Below, one piece after another: positions 8,520-18,846 of a DNA stretch of 64,000 bases. Where the stretch lies: NCBI RefSeq assembly GCF_000378485.1, contig NZ_KB899979.1, forward strand, positions 1 to 64,000. The letters run 5' to 3'. Positions within the stretch are counted from its first letter, which is position 1, and the number at the start of each line of letters is the position of its first letter. The notes below the pieces were generated by a model. That model did no database searches and was not told where the DNA came from. It was given only the letters and a program-made list of their open reading frames with translations. The position numbers were made by a program, and so were the translations under genes. The stretch comes from Flavobacterium rivuli WB 3.3-2 = DSM 21788 (GTDB lineage Bacteria; Bacteroidota; Bacteroidia; Flavobacteriales; Flavobacteriaceae).

Positions 8520-10370
8520 ATGAAAATAATTAATTGGTGTAAAGAGAATTACATCTTATTAGGGATTATAATTTTAAGCTTTGCATTTAGGATTTACAAC
8601 TTAGACTTTCAAAGTCCATGGGGTGATGAGATATTCACGTTAATATTTTCGCATTCTGATAAATCATTAGGTGAAATTTTCGAAGTTTTAAAGGGCGATG
8701 TACACCCGCCTTTGTATTATTACACGATACATTTTTTCTTAGAAATTTTTGGAGATTCTATTTATGTGGCGAGGTTTGTATCATTATTATTTGGAGTAGG
8801 CGGCATTGTAGTGTTATACTATTTAGGAAAAGAACTTTTTAATAAAAATGTTGCGCTTATAGCAGTGGCTCTGTTATGTATAAATCACTTTGATATATAT
8901 TATTCTCAGGATGCAAGGATGTATACCATGCTGTTTTTTTCGACAACATTATCATTTCTTTTTTTAATTCGTTATATTAAAACGCCCACATTAAAATCTG
9001 CATTAATATACTCTTTTAGTACCGCTTTGCTGGTTAATACGCATTTCTATGCTTTATTTGCACTTTGCACACAGTATCTTATTATATTATATTTTATAAT
9101 TAAGCCATATAATACTACGTGGAAAAGAATATTTTTTCATGCCTTAATTTCAGGTATAATTACATTAATATCTTTTATACCTTCTCTTGTAATTTTTCTA
9201 AGTACAAAAGGAATAAAGTCGTTTTGGATTCCGGTTCCTGAGAGAGATGTATATACTACAATGTTTAAAGAGTTTTTTGGTTTTTCAGAGATTGCTATCG
9301 TTATTGCTGTTATAGCAATTCTATATTTTCTTTATAAGGTGTTTAACGAAGAAGAATCCAGCAATTATAAAATTAATCCTGTAACAGATAAGCCGGTTTT
9401 TGCTTTCCAAATTCTCTTCATCTGGATTTTCATGTGCATTTTCATACCTTTTTTGCTGTCTTTTGCGCATTTGCCAATGATTGTAAGCAGGTATTTTATA
9501 AATGTACTGCCCCCTGTTTTTTTGCTAATAGCTGCAGGAATAAACTATATAAAAAACAGTACTGTAAAGGTAACCTTAATATCAGTTTTTATAATATTCT
9601 CTTTAACAGACCTTGTTTTTGTTAAAAACTATTATAATAAAAACACAAAGACCCAATTTAGAGAAGCATCTATTTTTGTTAAAGAGCACCACAAAAACAA
9701 CGAAAAAATTTACTCTACTTTTGAATTCTTTTTTTCATACTATTTAAGGCCAGAGGAGCATCATAAAGTAATAAATAATTCTTTAAATGAAATTGCGTAT
9801 CGCATTACTAATGAGAATGAAAAACCTGAATCATTTTGGTATGTAAATCCTCTCTACTTTGATTTTCCGGATAAAGATTCAGAGTCTACGCTCAAACTTT
9901 TAGATAGTTTATATGTTGTTGATGAAAAATTAGAACTGTTTGATGCGGCTGCAAAACATTATCATACAAGGGCAGATTATAAACCAACCGGAGGCATTGA
10001 ACAATTTAAGCCTTATAAAGACAGAAATGGATCTGAAGCAGAATTCTCTATTGAAGTTGTTAAGGATCTTGGCAGGAAGGTTACTGTTACTGGATGGGCC
10101 TATTTTCATGACCAATCTATGGAGAAATCTAAAATATCAATTGTGCTGGTTACAGACAAAAAGGATATTGTATTAGATACTGAGAGTGTTTTAAGGGAAG
10201 ATGTTACTACATATTTTAAAAGTAAATATGACCTGTCGAACTCTGGATTTACAATACAAATTGATAAAACCAATCTTGAACCGGGAACCTATAAACTTGC
10301 ACTATATCTTACAGACCCTGTAACAAAAAAAGAATCGCTATTAATGTCCGATAAGACAATAACCAAATAA
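8520..10370 (+). CDS. GT39/PMT-type membrane glycosyltransferase with C-terminal beta domain
   Basis: The 616 residues contain about ten transmembrane helices (residues 10-390). The first periplasmic loop carries the Asp-Glu pair in WGDEIFT and the DVHPPLYYY motif typical of GT39/ArnT enzymes, which take sugars from polyprenyl-phosphate donors. A soluble part follows, and the last 110 residues look like a beta-sandwich (VTGWAYFHD..., REDVTTYF..., GTYKLALYL). The preceding GT2 gene could make its donor. The acceptor (lipid A, glycan or protein) cannot be told. Confidence 0.75.
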   Translation: MKIINWCKENYILLGIIILSFAFRIYNLDFQSPWGDEIFTLIFSHSDKSLGEIFEVLKGDVHPPLYYYTIHFFLEIFGDSIYVARFVSLLFGVGGIVVLYYLGKELFNKNVALIAVALLCINHFDIYYSQDARMYTMLFFSTTLSFLFLIRYIKTPTLKSALIYSFSTALLVNTHFYALFALCTQYLIILYFIIKPYNTTWKRIFFHALISGIITLISFIPSLVIFLSTKGIKSFWIPVPERDVYTTMFKEFFGFSEIAIVIAVIAILYFLYKVFNEEESSNYKINPVTDKPVFAFQILFIWIFMCIFIPFLLSFAHLPMIVSRYFINVLPPVFLLIAAGINYIKNSTVKVTLISVFIIFSLTDLVFVKNYYNKNTKTQFREASIFVKEHHKNNEKIYSTFEFFFSYYLRPEEHHKVINNSLNEIAYRITNENEKPESFWYVNPLYFDFPDKDSESTLKLLDSLYVVDEKLELFDAAAKHYHTRADYKPTGGIEQFKPYKDRNGSEAEFSIEVVKDLGRKVTVTGWAYFHDQSMEKSKISIVLVTDKKDIVLDTESVLREDVTTYFKSKYDLSNSGFTIQIDKTNLEPGTYKLALYLTDPVTKKESLLMSDKTITK

Positions 10371-10494
10371 TAGCATTATGTAGTGGCATGTTTTATTGCT
10401 AACAATTACTTATTAATAGATAACTGTAAATCAAATAATTAAGTATATATAAAAAATTGTATAACCTTGGTATTTAACATAATTTAAAATTATA

Positions 10495-10502
10495 TACCTT
10501 TG
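10495..10502 (+). promoter_or_regulatory. Bacteroidota -7 promoter box (TACCTTTG)
   Basis: TACCTTTG lies 19 bases upstream of the lipoprotein start at 10522. A TTG at 10467-10469 is 25 bases further up, slightly beyond usual spacing. It indicates an internal promoter in the polysaccharide locus. Confidence 0.55.
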
Positions 10503-10521
10503 CAAAAAAATTAACAAAAAA

Positions 10522-11076
10522 ATGAAAACACGTATTTTTATTTTAGCTGCTATTTTATCATTGGGAGTAATATCCTGCAAAAAAGATGCAGATACTAAAA
10601 CAACTGAAACAAGTGCTGAAACTGCTGAAGTAAAACCTGATTTTAAAGTAGAAGTTGATGCTGCTACAGATAAAAATGATGATTTTGCAGTATACTACAC
10701 CGAAGATGGATCTACAAATTTTACTGCTGATAAAGCCCTATGGGCCGGCATAAAAGCGGGTAGTGAACAAAAACTTATGTTCCAGTTTCCTGATGGGATA
10801 GTACCTAAAGCATTAAGATTAGATTTTGGTCTTAAAACAAAAGAAAACCAGGGAAATGTACTTTTGAAAAAAGTTAAAATTACTTGTTATAATAAAGATT
10901 TTGAAATAAAAGGTTCTGATTTTTTTACTTATTTTGTAAAGAACGACTCTATAGATACACAAATAGATGCTGCAGCAGGCACTATTACTTTTAAACAAAA
11001 TCTTAAAAGTAACTCTGCCGCACTTTATTATCCGGGTGCTGAATTAAATAATGCCATTGCTAAACTTATTAAGTAA
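10522..11076 (+). CDS. Putative lipoprotein of unknown function
   Basis: A 184-residue protein with a lipoprotein signal ending in SLGVISC (Cys19), then a low-complexity Thr/Glu linker and a compact beta-rich domain. I do not recognise a family. The mature region shares the theme of glycan-modified surface proteins near GT39 genes, but that is only context. It has its own promoter and is followed by an imperfect terminator hairpin, so it may be expressed apart from the polysaccharide genes. Confidence 0.6.
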   Translation: MKTRIFILAAILSLGVISCKKDADTKTTETSAETAEVKPDFKVEVDAATDKNDDFAVYYTEDGSTNFTADKALWAGIKAGSEQKLMFQFPDGIVPKALRLDFGLKTKENQGNVLLKKVKITCYNKDFEIKGSDFFTYFVKNDSIDTQIDAAAGTITFKQNLKSNSAALYYPGAELNNAIAKLIK

Positions 11077-11096
11077 TACAATCCTATAAGCTAATT

Positions 11097-11131
11097 AAAA
11101 GGGCTATCTCAAATGAGGTTAGCCTTTTTTT
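11097..11131 (+). terminator. Terminator after the lipoprotein gene
   Basis: An imperfect hairpin (AAAAGGGCTATCTC paired with GAGGTTAGCCTTTT, one mismatch and a bulge) is followed by seven T residues. It splits the polysaccharide locus into two units. Confidence 0.65.
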
Positions 11132-11202
11132 ATTTATTACTGGAGATAGTTAATTCTTTATTATTAAAGTACACGATTGCAATTTTAAAGATTTAAAAAA
11201 AA

Positions 11203-12480
11203 ATGATTAAAACGATACTTAAAAATAAGCGGCTACTAAATTTTTTTATATATGGTTCCGGACAAGCATTTAACCTTATAAGTCCGTTAATTGTTATTCC
11301 TTACATTGTACTTATTTGTGGCGAAGACGGCTTTGGCAAGGTAAATTTAGGATTTAGTATGGCTTTGTTTTTAATACTTATTGTTGATTATGGCTTTGAG
11401 ATAAAAAGCCCTAAAGAAGTATCTGAAAACAGGGAGAACCCTAATAAATTACAGGAAATAGCGAACATAACATTTTATTCCAAATTTGTAATTTTTATAG
11501 TAGTGTTTTTAGCAATCAGTATACTTATATGGTTTGTACCCTTTTTATATAGCGAGCGGTTGTTATACTTTTTTAGCACCACAATAATTTTAGCACAGGT
11601 GTTTAATCCCTGCTGGTTTTTACAGGGTTTAGAAAATTTCAGGCTCGTTAGTGCAATCAATATAGCATCTAAGGTTACTTACGTGATTTTTGTTTATATA
11701 TTTTTAAAGTACAAGGGCGATTATATATATGTAAATATGGTATTAGGACTTAGTTCTCTCATTTTTAATATTATATTTCTTATTTATGTAATAAAAAAAT
11801 ACCATTTAAATTTATTAAAGCCAAATGTAAAAGAAATAAGGGCTGTGTTGCGGGCTGACTTTTCTTTATGTATCTCGCAACTTTTCCTTTCAGCAAGACA
11901 GTTATCTCCATTTTTTATAGTAAGCTATTTTTTAGGTTATGTTACAGGTGGCCAATATGCCATAATAGAAAGGGTATTAAGCATGTTTAGAACATTTATA
12001 CAAGTATTTTTGAGGTTTTTTTATCCTTCAGTTTGCTATAAGATATCAAAAAATGTGGTGGAAGGATTTACATTCTGGAAAAAATATACAGGATATAGCA
12101 TACTTATAATGTGTACAGGAGCTACAACACTTTACTTTTTTTCTGTAAAAATACTCTTGTTCTTTAACGTGGCTAATGATGGTGTTGCCACGCTCGATCC
12201 TGTTTTTAGGGTAGCTTTAATTATTCCTTTTATAATGGCATTGTCTTATCCGTTAGAGCAATTAATGTTTGTTATAAACAGGAACAAGGCTTATGTAAGG
12301 ATAATTATGAGTGTTGCTGCCATAACCATAGTGCTCATGCTTCTTGTAGTAAACAACTATGGAATTATAAGTATAGTGTTATCTTTACTGCTTTCAGAAA
12401 TGCTTGTTGCCGCCCTATACTTTAAATATTCATACCTTTTTTTAAAAGGCCAGATAGAAAAAGAGAATGTTAATGCTTAA
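11203..12480 (+). CDS. Wzx-like oligosaccharide flippase
   Basis: The 425-residue protein has about 12 transmembrane helices and the N-terminal pattern of the MOP/polysaccharide-transport family (SGQAFNLISPLIVIPYIV, then GKVNLGFS). Wzx proteins move lipid-linked repeat units across the inner membrane. It stands immediately before a Wzy-like polymerase, as in most Wzx/Wzy-dependent loci. Base composition is more AT-rich than in the flanking housekeeping genes. Confidence 0.85.
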   Translation: MIKTILKNKRLLNFFIYGSGQAFNLISPLIVIPYIVLICGEDGFGKVNLGFSMALFLILIVDYGFEIKSPKEVSENRENPNKLQEIANITFYSKFVIFIVVFLAISILIWFVPFLYSERLLYFFSTTIILAQVFNPCWFLQGLENFRLVSAINIASKVTYVIFVYIFLKYKGDYIYVNMVLGLSSLIFNIIFLIYVIKKYHLNLLKPNVKEIRAVLRADFSLCISQLFLSARQLSPFFIVSYFLGYVTGGQYAIIERVLSMFRTFIQVFLRFFYPSVCYKISKNVVEGFTFWKKYTGYSILIMCTGATTLYFFSVKILLFFNVANDGVATLDPVFRVALIIPFIMALSYPLEQLMFVINRNKAYVRIIMSVAAITIVLMLLVVNNYGIISIVLSLLLSEMLVAALYFKYSYLFLKGQIEKENVNA

Positions 12481-12540
12481 TGTTGTACCATATTTAGCAA
12501 TTAAAAAACGGCGTTTAAAAAATAATGATATACAAATACA

Positions 12541-13800
12541 ATGATTAAGTTAAAAAAAAACCTGATCTACCAGTTACTATTTGCGCTTTGCATAGCGGTA
12601 ACCTATTTAAATAATTATGAACTTACATTTGTTGTTTGGTCACTAACTGCTGTATTAACCTTAAAGCAACGATACTCCTCAACAATATTATTTTATATAT
12701 TTATATTTACATCTATTTTAGGAATTGCTTTTATAAGCGCTTTCTTTAATGAGTTTCTTCAATATAATTACTTTAGAGATGTAAGCTATTTATTAAAGCC
12801 CGTAATAGGATTATTGCTGGGCTACAATTTATGCAGAAACGAAGATATTAAACCATTTCACACAATTGTATATACAGGGCTTTTTATTGCGGTTATACAT
12901 TTGTGTATAATTGCTTACTCTATCGTGGTATATAGAGTATTAAATATACATGAGTTAAGGCACTATGGCGGTTACTTTAGTGATTTTGAAGTATATTCTT
13001 TACTACTTATTATTTACAGCGATCGCTTTAAGCTCAATTTTTCTAAAAACCGCAAATTAATTATTTTATCAATCCTGCTGATTTCATCATTTCTATATGT
13101 ATCCAGGACAAATTTTTTGCAGTTTTTAATTTTTTGGATGGCCATGAGTGGTTATTTTAAAATTAATAAGCGCTCATTAAAGGTAATAGGCAGTTTTATA
13201 GTATTCATAATATTATTGTATACAGCTTTGTTTAACATGAAATTTTCTCGAAACGGTTCCGGCATGGAGGCCTTTTGGTTTAAAGTTAAAAATGCACCAA
13301 TTGAAGCTTTTAAATCTAAGGTTAATAAAGAAAACTGGGAGGATTTTAATGACAATTACCGCTCTTACGAAAAAATTGTTACTTTAAAGCAGGTTGGAGA
13401 AACCAATGTAGGGATTGTTTTGGGTAAAGGTTTAGGTTCTACAGTTGATCTTCGCCGTGAAGTATGGACTAATGATGGCGAATTTATGAGGTATCTGCCT
13501 ACACTTCACAATGGTTTTATTACAATATATTTAAAAGCCGGCCTTGTAGGTATTGCATTATATATACTATTTTTATTTTATTTATGTAAGCTGCCTAAAA
13601 CACAGGATGATTATATAACCCAAATTAATTTATTATTATTAGGAACAGGAATTTTTCTATTCCTTTCCAGCTGGGTATTGCTTGGGCTTTATTACAAAAC
13701 TGAAAACAAATCTATTATCATAGGTTTTATAATATGCTACAGGGAGATGATGATAAAACGTGAAAGGCTAAAAACGGGGAGTAAAAATCTATTTTATTAA
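12541..13800 (+). CDS. Wzy-like O-antigen/polysaccharide polymerase
   Basis: A 419-residue protein with about 11 transmembrane helices and a large soluble loop at about residues 235-320, the usual topology of Wzy polymerases and O-antigen ligases. The late motif LPTLHNGFITIYLKAG resembles the HNxFL..Y...G signature of the Wzy/WaaL superfamily. Between the flippase and the glycosyltransferases, polymerase is the best role, but polymerase and ligase cannot be separated by sequence alone. It shares one base (TAATG) with the next gene. Confidence 0.7.
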   Translation: MIKLKKNLIYQLLFALCIAVTYLNNYELTFVVWSLTAVLTLKQRYSSTILFYIFIFTSILGIAFISAFFNEFLQYNYFRDVSYLLKPVIGLLLGYNLCRNEDIKPFHTIVYTGLFIAVIHLCIIAYSIVVYRVLNIHELRHYGGYFSDFEVYSLLLIIYSDRFKLNFSKNRKLIILSILLISSFLYVSRTNFLQFLIFWMAMSGYFKINKRSLKVIGSFIVFIILLYTALFNMKFSRNGSGMEAFWFKVKNAPIEAFKSKVNKENWEDFNDNYRSYEKIVTLKQVGETNVGIVLGKGLGSTVDLRREVWTNDGEFMRYLPTLHNGFITIYLKAGLVGIALYILFLFYLCKLPKTQDDYITQINLLLLGTGIFLFLSSWVLLGLYYKTENKSIIIGFIICYREMMIKRERLKTGSKNLFY

Positions 13801-14945
13801 TGAAAAGCATTCTTGTAATACATCAGTCGGCAGAATTGTATGGGTCCGATAAAACGCTGCTTTTGCTGTTGGGAGATCTTGACAAAACAAAATTCAGCAT
13901 ATTAGTAATTTTGCCCGGTCAGGGGCCTTTGGTGCAGGAACTGGAAAATAAAGGAATTAAAGTGGTTATATTACCTGTACTTAAGCTGTACAGAAAAATG
14001 TTTACCCCTAAAAACATGATTCTGTTTTTTAAAGAACTGGCAAGAACAATACCCCTGTTAGACAAGCTTAATGAAAAATATAATTTTGATATAGTATATT
14101 CTAATACCCTTGCCGTTTTATTAGGCATGTTTTATGCACGCAAGCGCAAAATAAAGCATATATGGCACGTGCATGAAATAATTGTACACCCTAAAATTAT
14201 AGCCGGCCTTTTTACATATTTGCTTAACAAGTATGCAAATGTTGTGGTATGTAACTCGGCTGCAACCCGGGCTAATCTTACAGGCCGCATTCCCGCTATT
14301 GCATCTAAATGTATTGTGGTACATAACGGCCTCGATCCTGAAGCTGTGCAACACGTAACCGGGGGGATTACAAGGCAGCTATTGGGTTTTAACCACACCG
14401 ACATAATTGTTACCCTTGTAGGGAGGATAAGTCGTTTAAAAGGCCATAAATGGCTTTTGAGCACTTACATTAATTTTTTAGCAAACAGCAATGTAAAACT
14501 ACTTTTTGTGGGGTCGCCGGTACCGGGGCAGGAATATTACCTGCATGAGGTGGAAGGTATTATACAGGCAGCAAATATTAGTGATAAGGTAAAAACAGTA
14601 CCATTTACAAAAGAGTTGGAGGCAGTTTGGACTATTACAGATATTGCTGTGATGCCATCTACAGAGGCAGAGTCCTTCGGGCTTGTAGCACTTGAGGCCA
14701 TGCTGGCTAAAAAACCCGTAATTGCTGCTAATCACGGCGGGCTAACTGAGATTGTGGTACAGAACAGCACGGGCTTTCTTGTAGAGCCGGGTAACGAGCA
14801 AAGCCTTGCCGATGCTATTAAGCAACTTACAGATGATGCAGGGTTGCGCTTAGAAATGGGTAAAAAGGGGTATGAAAGAGCTAAAGAGTCTTTTTCTCAG
14901 GAAAAATATGTAGAAGGAATGGTGAGTATACTCAATACTTATTAA
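13800..14945 (+). CDS. Glycosyltransferase family 4
   Basis: A 381-residue GT-B enzyme. The C-terminal donor domain has VTLVGRISRLKGHKWLL, then MPSTEAESFGLVALEAMLAKKPVIAANHGGLTE with the EX7E pair, and LVEPGNEQSLADAI. The N-terminal half has the GSDKTLLLLL acceptor-domain pattern and HVHEI. Sugar and linkage cannot be predicted. It starts on the stop of the Wzy-like gene. Confidence 0.9.
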   Translation: MKSILVIHQSAELYGSDKTLLLLLGDLDKTKFSILVILPGQGPLVQELENKGIKVVILPVLKLYRKMFTPKNMILFFKELARTIPLLDKLNEKYNFDIVYSNTLAVLLGMFYARKRKIKHIWHVHEIIVHPKIIAGLFTYLLNKYANVVVCNSAATRANLTGRIPAIASKCIVVHNGLDPEAVQHVTGGITRQLLGFNHTDIIVTLVGRISRLKGHKWLLSTYINFLANSNVKLLFVGSPVPGQEYYLHEVEGIIQAANISDKVKTVPFTKELEAVWTITDIAVMPSTEAESFGLVALEAMLAKKPVIAANHGGLTEIVVQNSTGFLVEPGNEQSLADAIKQLTDDAGLRLEMGKKGYERAKESFSQEKYVEGMVSILNTY

Positions 14946-14990
14946 ACCGTATAAGGCGGGCTTAATAAAGTGAATAATGATTTAAAAACA

Positions 14991-14998
14991 TATATTTG
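14991..14998 (+). promoter_or_regulatory. Bacteroidota -7 promoter box (TATATTTG)
   Basis: TATATTTG sits 19 bases before the ATG at 15018, suggesting a third promoter in the polysaccharide locus. No clear -33 element was seen. Confidence 0.5.
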
Positions 14999-15017
14999 CG
15001 TTTTCAAAAAATAAGCG

Positions 15018-16130
15018 ATGAAAATAGCTATTGTAGGTACAAGAGGAATACCAAACCATTACAGCGGGTTTGAGCAGTTTGCCGAATATTTTTCTGTGTA
15101 CCTTGCAGATAAAGGGCATGACGTTTACGTATACAACTCCCATAACCACTTATACCAGGAAAAAACCTTTAAAGGGGTAAACCTTATACACAAGCATGAC
15201 CCGGAATATAAGCTGGGTACGTTTGGGCAGTTTATTTACGATTATAACTGTATTACAGATTCCCGCAAACATAATTTTGATGTTATACTTCAGCTTGGTT
15301 ACACAAGCAACTCTATATGGTATTTTTTACTGCCCAAAAAACCGGTTATAGTAACTAATATGGATGGGCTGGAGTGGAAACGCTCTAAATATTCGCCATC
15401 GGTTCAAAAATTTTTAAAGTTTGCCGAAAAACTTGCTGCTAACAGTAGTGATTACATGGTAGCCGATTCTTTAGGTATACAATCATACCTTAAAAACAAA
15501 TACAAAAAAGACTCGCAGTATATACCTTATGGCGCACACCCGTTTACAACGCCAGATGATGCTATTTTAAAAGAATATGGTGTAGAGAAAGGTGCCTACA
15601 ACATGATCATTGCCCGCTTTGAACCCGAAAATAACATAGACATGGTATTGCAGGGTGTAGCAGATGGCAATGATAAAACTACCATACTGATAGTGGGCAA
15701 CAATACCACAAAGTATGGCGAATACCTAAAAAAGAAATATGAATCTTATAACAATATTAGGTTTACCGGTGGTATTTTTAACATAACTTATTTAAATAAC
15801 CTGCGTTATTACTCTAAGCTTTATTTTCATGGGCACTCTGTGGGGGGTACAAACCCGTCGTTGCTGGAGGCCATGGCATCAAGGGCATTTATTATAGCAC
15901 ACAATAACGATTTTAACCGCGCTATACTTAAAGATAATGCTTACTACTTCTCTAATCCGGCAGAGGCGGCACAGCTGCTTACCACCCTTAAAAGAGAGGA
16001 GAATTTAGAAAAAATTGACAATAATTATAATGCCATAGTGCACGATTTTAACTGGGATAAGATTAATGGCGAATATCTACAATTTTTCGAGGAATGCTTT
16101 GCTAAAAAGAATAGGCCTGTCTCCGGGTAA
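15018..16130 (+). CDS. DUF1972-type glycosyltransferase (GT4 clan)
   Basis: A 370-residue protein with the DUF1972 N-terminal motif IVGTRGIPNHYSGFEQFAEY and QLGYTSNSIW, followed by a GT4 C-terminal half (IARFEPENNIDMVLQG, HSVGGTNPSLLEAMASRAFIIAHN). Relatives in O-antigen and exopolysaccharide loci are often rhamnosyltransferases, which would fit the rfbCD genes upstream. That assignment is an inference. Its 3' end overlaps the next gene by 65 bases if that gene starts at 16066. Confidence 0.85.
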   Translation: MKIAIVGTRGIPNHYSGFEQFAEYFSVYLADKGHDVYVYNSHNHLYQEKTFKGVNLIHKHDPEYKLGTFGQFIYDYNCITDSRKHNFDVILQLGYTSNSIWYFLLPKKPVIVTNMDGLEWKRSKYSPSVQKFLKFAEKLAANSSDYMVADSLGIQSYLKNKYKKDSQYIPYGAHPFTTPDDAILKEYGVEKGAYNMIIARFEPENNIDMVLQGVADGNDKTTILIVGNNTTKYGEYLKKKYESYNNIRFTGGIFNITYLNNLRYYSKLYFHGHSVGGTNPSLLEAMASRAFIIAHNNDFNRAILKDNAYYFSNPAEAAQLLTTLKREENLEKIDNNYNAIVHDFNWDKINGEYLQFFEECFAKKNRPVSG

Positions 16131-17388
16131 AAAACTTTTGGTTTTTTTATTATCGCTTGTAGCAATAACAATTCCTATGGGCAATGTGTATAACAGTATC
16201 TCAATTATATTTTTTGTACTGTTATCTGTACTGGCTGTACGCCGGCAGGATGTTTCTTTCAGGTCTGTATTGTTATGGCCGGTACTGTTATTTTTATTAA
16301 TGGTTGCCTCTGTATTATGGTCTGTAAACTGTACTGCATCTATAAAGGCACTGGGCAAAGAGGCATCGCTCATTTTTATACCGCTCGCTTTCTTTTTAAA
16401 CAGGCGCCTGGGCCGCCGCGGTGTAGATGATATTTTAAAAAACTACAGCATAGGCATGTGCCTTTTTGGCCTGTATTGCTTAATAAGGGCAATAGTAAGG
16501 TATACTGCCACCGGCAATGCAAATGTTCTTTTTTACCATGAGCTTGCCGGGGTGGGGCTTAATGCTATATACCTCTCTGTACTTTTTTCGCTGGCATTGT
16601 TCGAGTTCTTATCCAGAACGCACAAAACCATTATGGGTAATGTTTCTATGCTTTTTTTATTGATAATGGTTTTTATGCTATCCTCTAAAAATATAATTTT
16701 TATAGACGTAGTTCTTATAATTAATTACTACCTGTTCTTTTCGGGTATGGCAAAAAAAGCCAGGATAACCGCTATAGCAACGTTTTGCATTCTTGCAGCA
16801 ATATTGGGCTACTATGGCAAAATATACCAAAGGTTTGTTCATGAAACAGAGACAGGTGCTACAGTAACTTCTATGGGCATACATAATGTAACAATAAATG
16901 AAGCATGGAGTAACAATCAATTTTCGTCTAACGACTATTTTAACGGTACTGCTTTTCGTACCTACCAAATACGGATATTTACAGAGATGCTGCAGGAAGA
17001 CCCTATATTATTTACCGGTTATGGGCTTAATAACTCCGGCATTAAAATAGAGGCTAAGGGAAATGAGCATAACCTGTACCACGGTAACGATGAAAATGTG
17101 GGCTATAATAAGCTAAATTTTCATAACCAGTATGTAGAAGCCTTTGCCGATTTGGGCATTTTTGGTGTACTCATCATTTTTATAATGGCCATTATCAATT
17201 TGGTAAACGGCATTAAACAAAAATATTTTGTGCATATTGCTTTTGCAATTCTTATGATAAGCTTATTTTTGACCGAGACATTTTTATGGAGGCAAAGGGG
17301 CGTAGTATTTTTTACAGTTTTTTATTGCCTTTTTAACGACTTGTATCCGCAACGTGTATTTAAGCCGGCACAAGCTCCCGATGCTTAG
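16066..17388 (+). CDS. O-antigen ligase/polymerase-like membrane protein
   Basis: A 440-residue protein with about 11 transmembrane helices and a soluble loop (about 265-345) that holds the FHNQYVEAFADLGIFGVL motif of the Wzy/WaaL family. It is the second such protein in the locus; one may polymerise and the other may ligate glycan to lipid A-core. The chosen start at 16066 lies inside the preceding gene. The first in-frame alternative with a good hydrophobic N-terminus would use TTG near 16099, so the first ten residues are uncertain. Confidence 0.7.
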   Translation: MANIYNFSRNALLKRIGLSPGKKLLVFLLSLVAITIPMGNVYNSISIIFFVLLSVLAVRRQDVSFRSVLLWPVLLFLLMVASVLWSVNCTASIKALGKEASLIFIPLAFFLNRRLGRRGVDDILKNYSIGMCLFGLYCLIRAIVRYTATGNANVLFYHELAGVGLNAIYLSVLFSLALFEFLSRTHKTIMGNVSMLFLLIMVFMLSSKNIIFIDVVLIINYYLFFSGMAKKARITAIATFCILAAILGYYGKIYQRFVHETETGATVTSMGIHNVTINEAWSNNQFSSNDYFNGTAFRTYQIRIFTEMLQEDPILFTGYGLNNSGIKIEAKGNEHNLYHGNDENVGYNKLNFHNQYVEAFADLGIFGVLIIFIMAIINLVNGIKQKYFVHIAFAILMISLFLTETFLWRQRGVVFFTVFYCLFNDLYPQRVFKPAQAPDA

Positions 17389-17474
17389 GTTTAGATATTG
17401 AGTGGTTTACACTCAATGTGGTAACTATTTATTAAAAAGAGAGAAATAAACCTCTCTCAGGATTTATACATATA

Positions 17475-18842
17475 ATGATTTTATCTGACAGGGAAGGGTA
17501 CTCAAAATATCTGAGATTAATCAACATCAGTTTTGATGTTTTAGTAATTACGCTGCTCTTTCCCATGTTTTTTACGGGCCTTGGGTTAAACAACCTGCAT
17601 TTTGGTATATACCAATTTGTGTGCTGGTCTATTATAGCTTATTTTTCAGAGTTTTACGAAGTATACAGATACACTCCGCCACAGCAAATAGGAGCCATGC
17701 TGGTTAAGCAGGGCATTATATTCCTGTTAGTGGTAATAGCATTTTTTCCTTTTGCAAAGCAAACAGTTTTTAGTGGCGAGGCTACGGCTAAGTACATGGT
17801 TGTAATATTTGCATTAATTACACTCTTTAAATTCCTGCTGTTTTATTACCTTAAAAAATACAGGATGGTTACCGGTAGCAATTACAGGAACGCAGTAATT
17901 ATAGGCTATACACAGGACGCCCTTAGATTAAAAAGTTTTTTTGAAGAAAAAACAGAATATGGCTACCGCTTTTCGGGGTTTTTTTCTGATACGGCAGTAA
18001 ACAATGATGTAAAAGGCCGCATTGCAGATATTAAAACCTTTGTAAAAGAAAATCACATAGACGAAATTTACTGCTCCCTTAACGAGCTTAGCAATGACCA
18101 GCTAAAAGACCTTGTTAACTTTGCCGATATTACAAACAAAACCATAAAATTTATACCCGATACTAAAGAGATATTCTCTAAAAACCTGCGTATAGATTAC
18201 TATGAGTTTTTTCCGGTACTGTCTTTACGCAAAACAGCGTTACACGAACCTGCAGCACAAGTTATAAAGCGGGTTTTTGATATTGCATTTTCTATGCTGG
18301 TTATTATACTTGTATTGTCATGGCTTGCACCTCTGCTTGCCATACTTATAAAGTTAGAATCTAAAGGGCCTGTGTTCTTTAAGCAAAGCCGCCCCGGGCA
18401 TAACGAAAAAGAATTTTTTTGCTACAAATTTCGTTCCATGCAAATAAACGAAACCACAGAGCAGTCTGTAACCAGGAACGACCCCCGTGTAACCCGTATA
18501 GGCAAGTTTATACGCAAAACAAGTATAGACGAGCTGCCGCAGTTTTTAAACGTGCTGCATGGAGAAATGTCTGTAGTGGGGCCGCGACCGCATTTATGGA
18601 CGCAGAATAACCTTTACAGCAGCAGGATTAAAAAATACATGGTGCGCCTGTATGTTAAGCCCGGTATTACAGGGCTGGCACAGGTAAGGGGCTTTAGGGG
18701 CGAAATTACTAACGACGAAGACATGATAAACCGCATTAAGTATGATGTGTTTTATATAGAGAACTGGTCGCTGCTCCTTGATTTTAAAATTATAATACAA
18801 ACAGTGGTAAACATATTTATGGGCGAAGAAAAAGCTTATTAA
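17475..18842 (+). CDS. Undecaprenyl-phosphate phosphoglycosyltransferase (WbaP/WcaJ type)
   Basis: A 455-residue polytopic initiating enzyme. It has four N-terminal helices, a CoA-binding-like domain (about 140-235), and the conserved C-terminal bacterial sugar-transferase domain starting at RVFDIAFSM. The core motifs are KFRSM, then [24 protein letters not shown] and [10 protein letters not shown]. It transfers a sugar-1-phosphate to undecaprenyl phosphate, beginning each repeat unit. It closes the polysaccharide locus, with purD 33 bases after it. Confidence 0.93.
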   Translation: MILSDREGYSKYLRLINISFDVLVITLLFPMFFTGLGLNNLHFGIYQFVCWSIIAYFSEFYEVYRYTPPQQIGAMLVKQGIIFLLVVIAFFPFAKQTVFSGEATAKYMVVIFALITLFKFLLFYYLKKYRMVTGSNYRNAVIIGYTQDALRLKSFFEEKTEYGYRFSGFFSDTAVNNDVKGRIADIKTFVKENHIDEIYCSLNELSNDQLKDLVNFADITNKTIKFIPDTKEIFSKNLRIDYYEFFPVLSLRKTALHEPAAQVIKRVFDIAFSMLVIILVLSWLAPLLAILIKLESKGPVFFKQSRPGHNEKEFFCYKFRSMQINETTEQSVTRNDPRVTRIGKFIRKTSIDELPQFLNVLHGEMSVVGPRPHLWTQNNLYSSRIKKYMVRLYVKPGITGLAQVRGFRGEITNDEDMINRIKYDVFYIENWSLLLDFKIIIQTVVNIFMGEEKAY

Positions 18843-18846
18843 TAAT

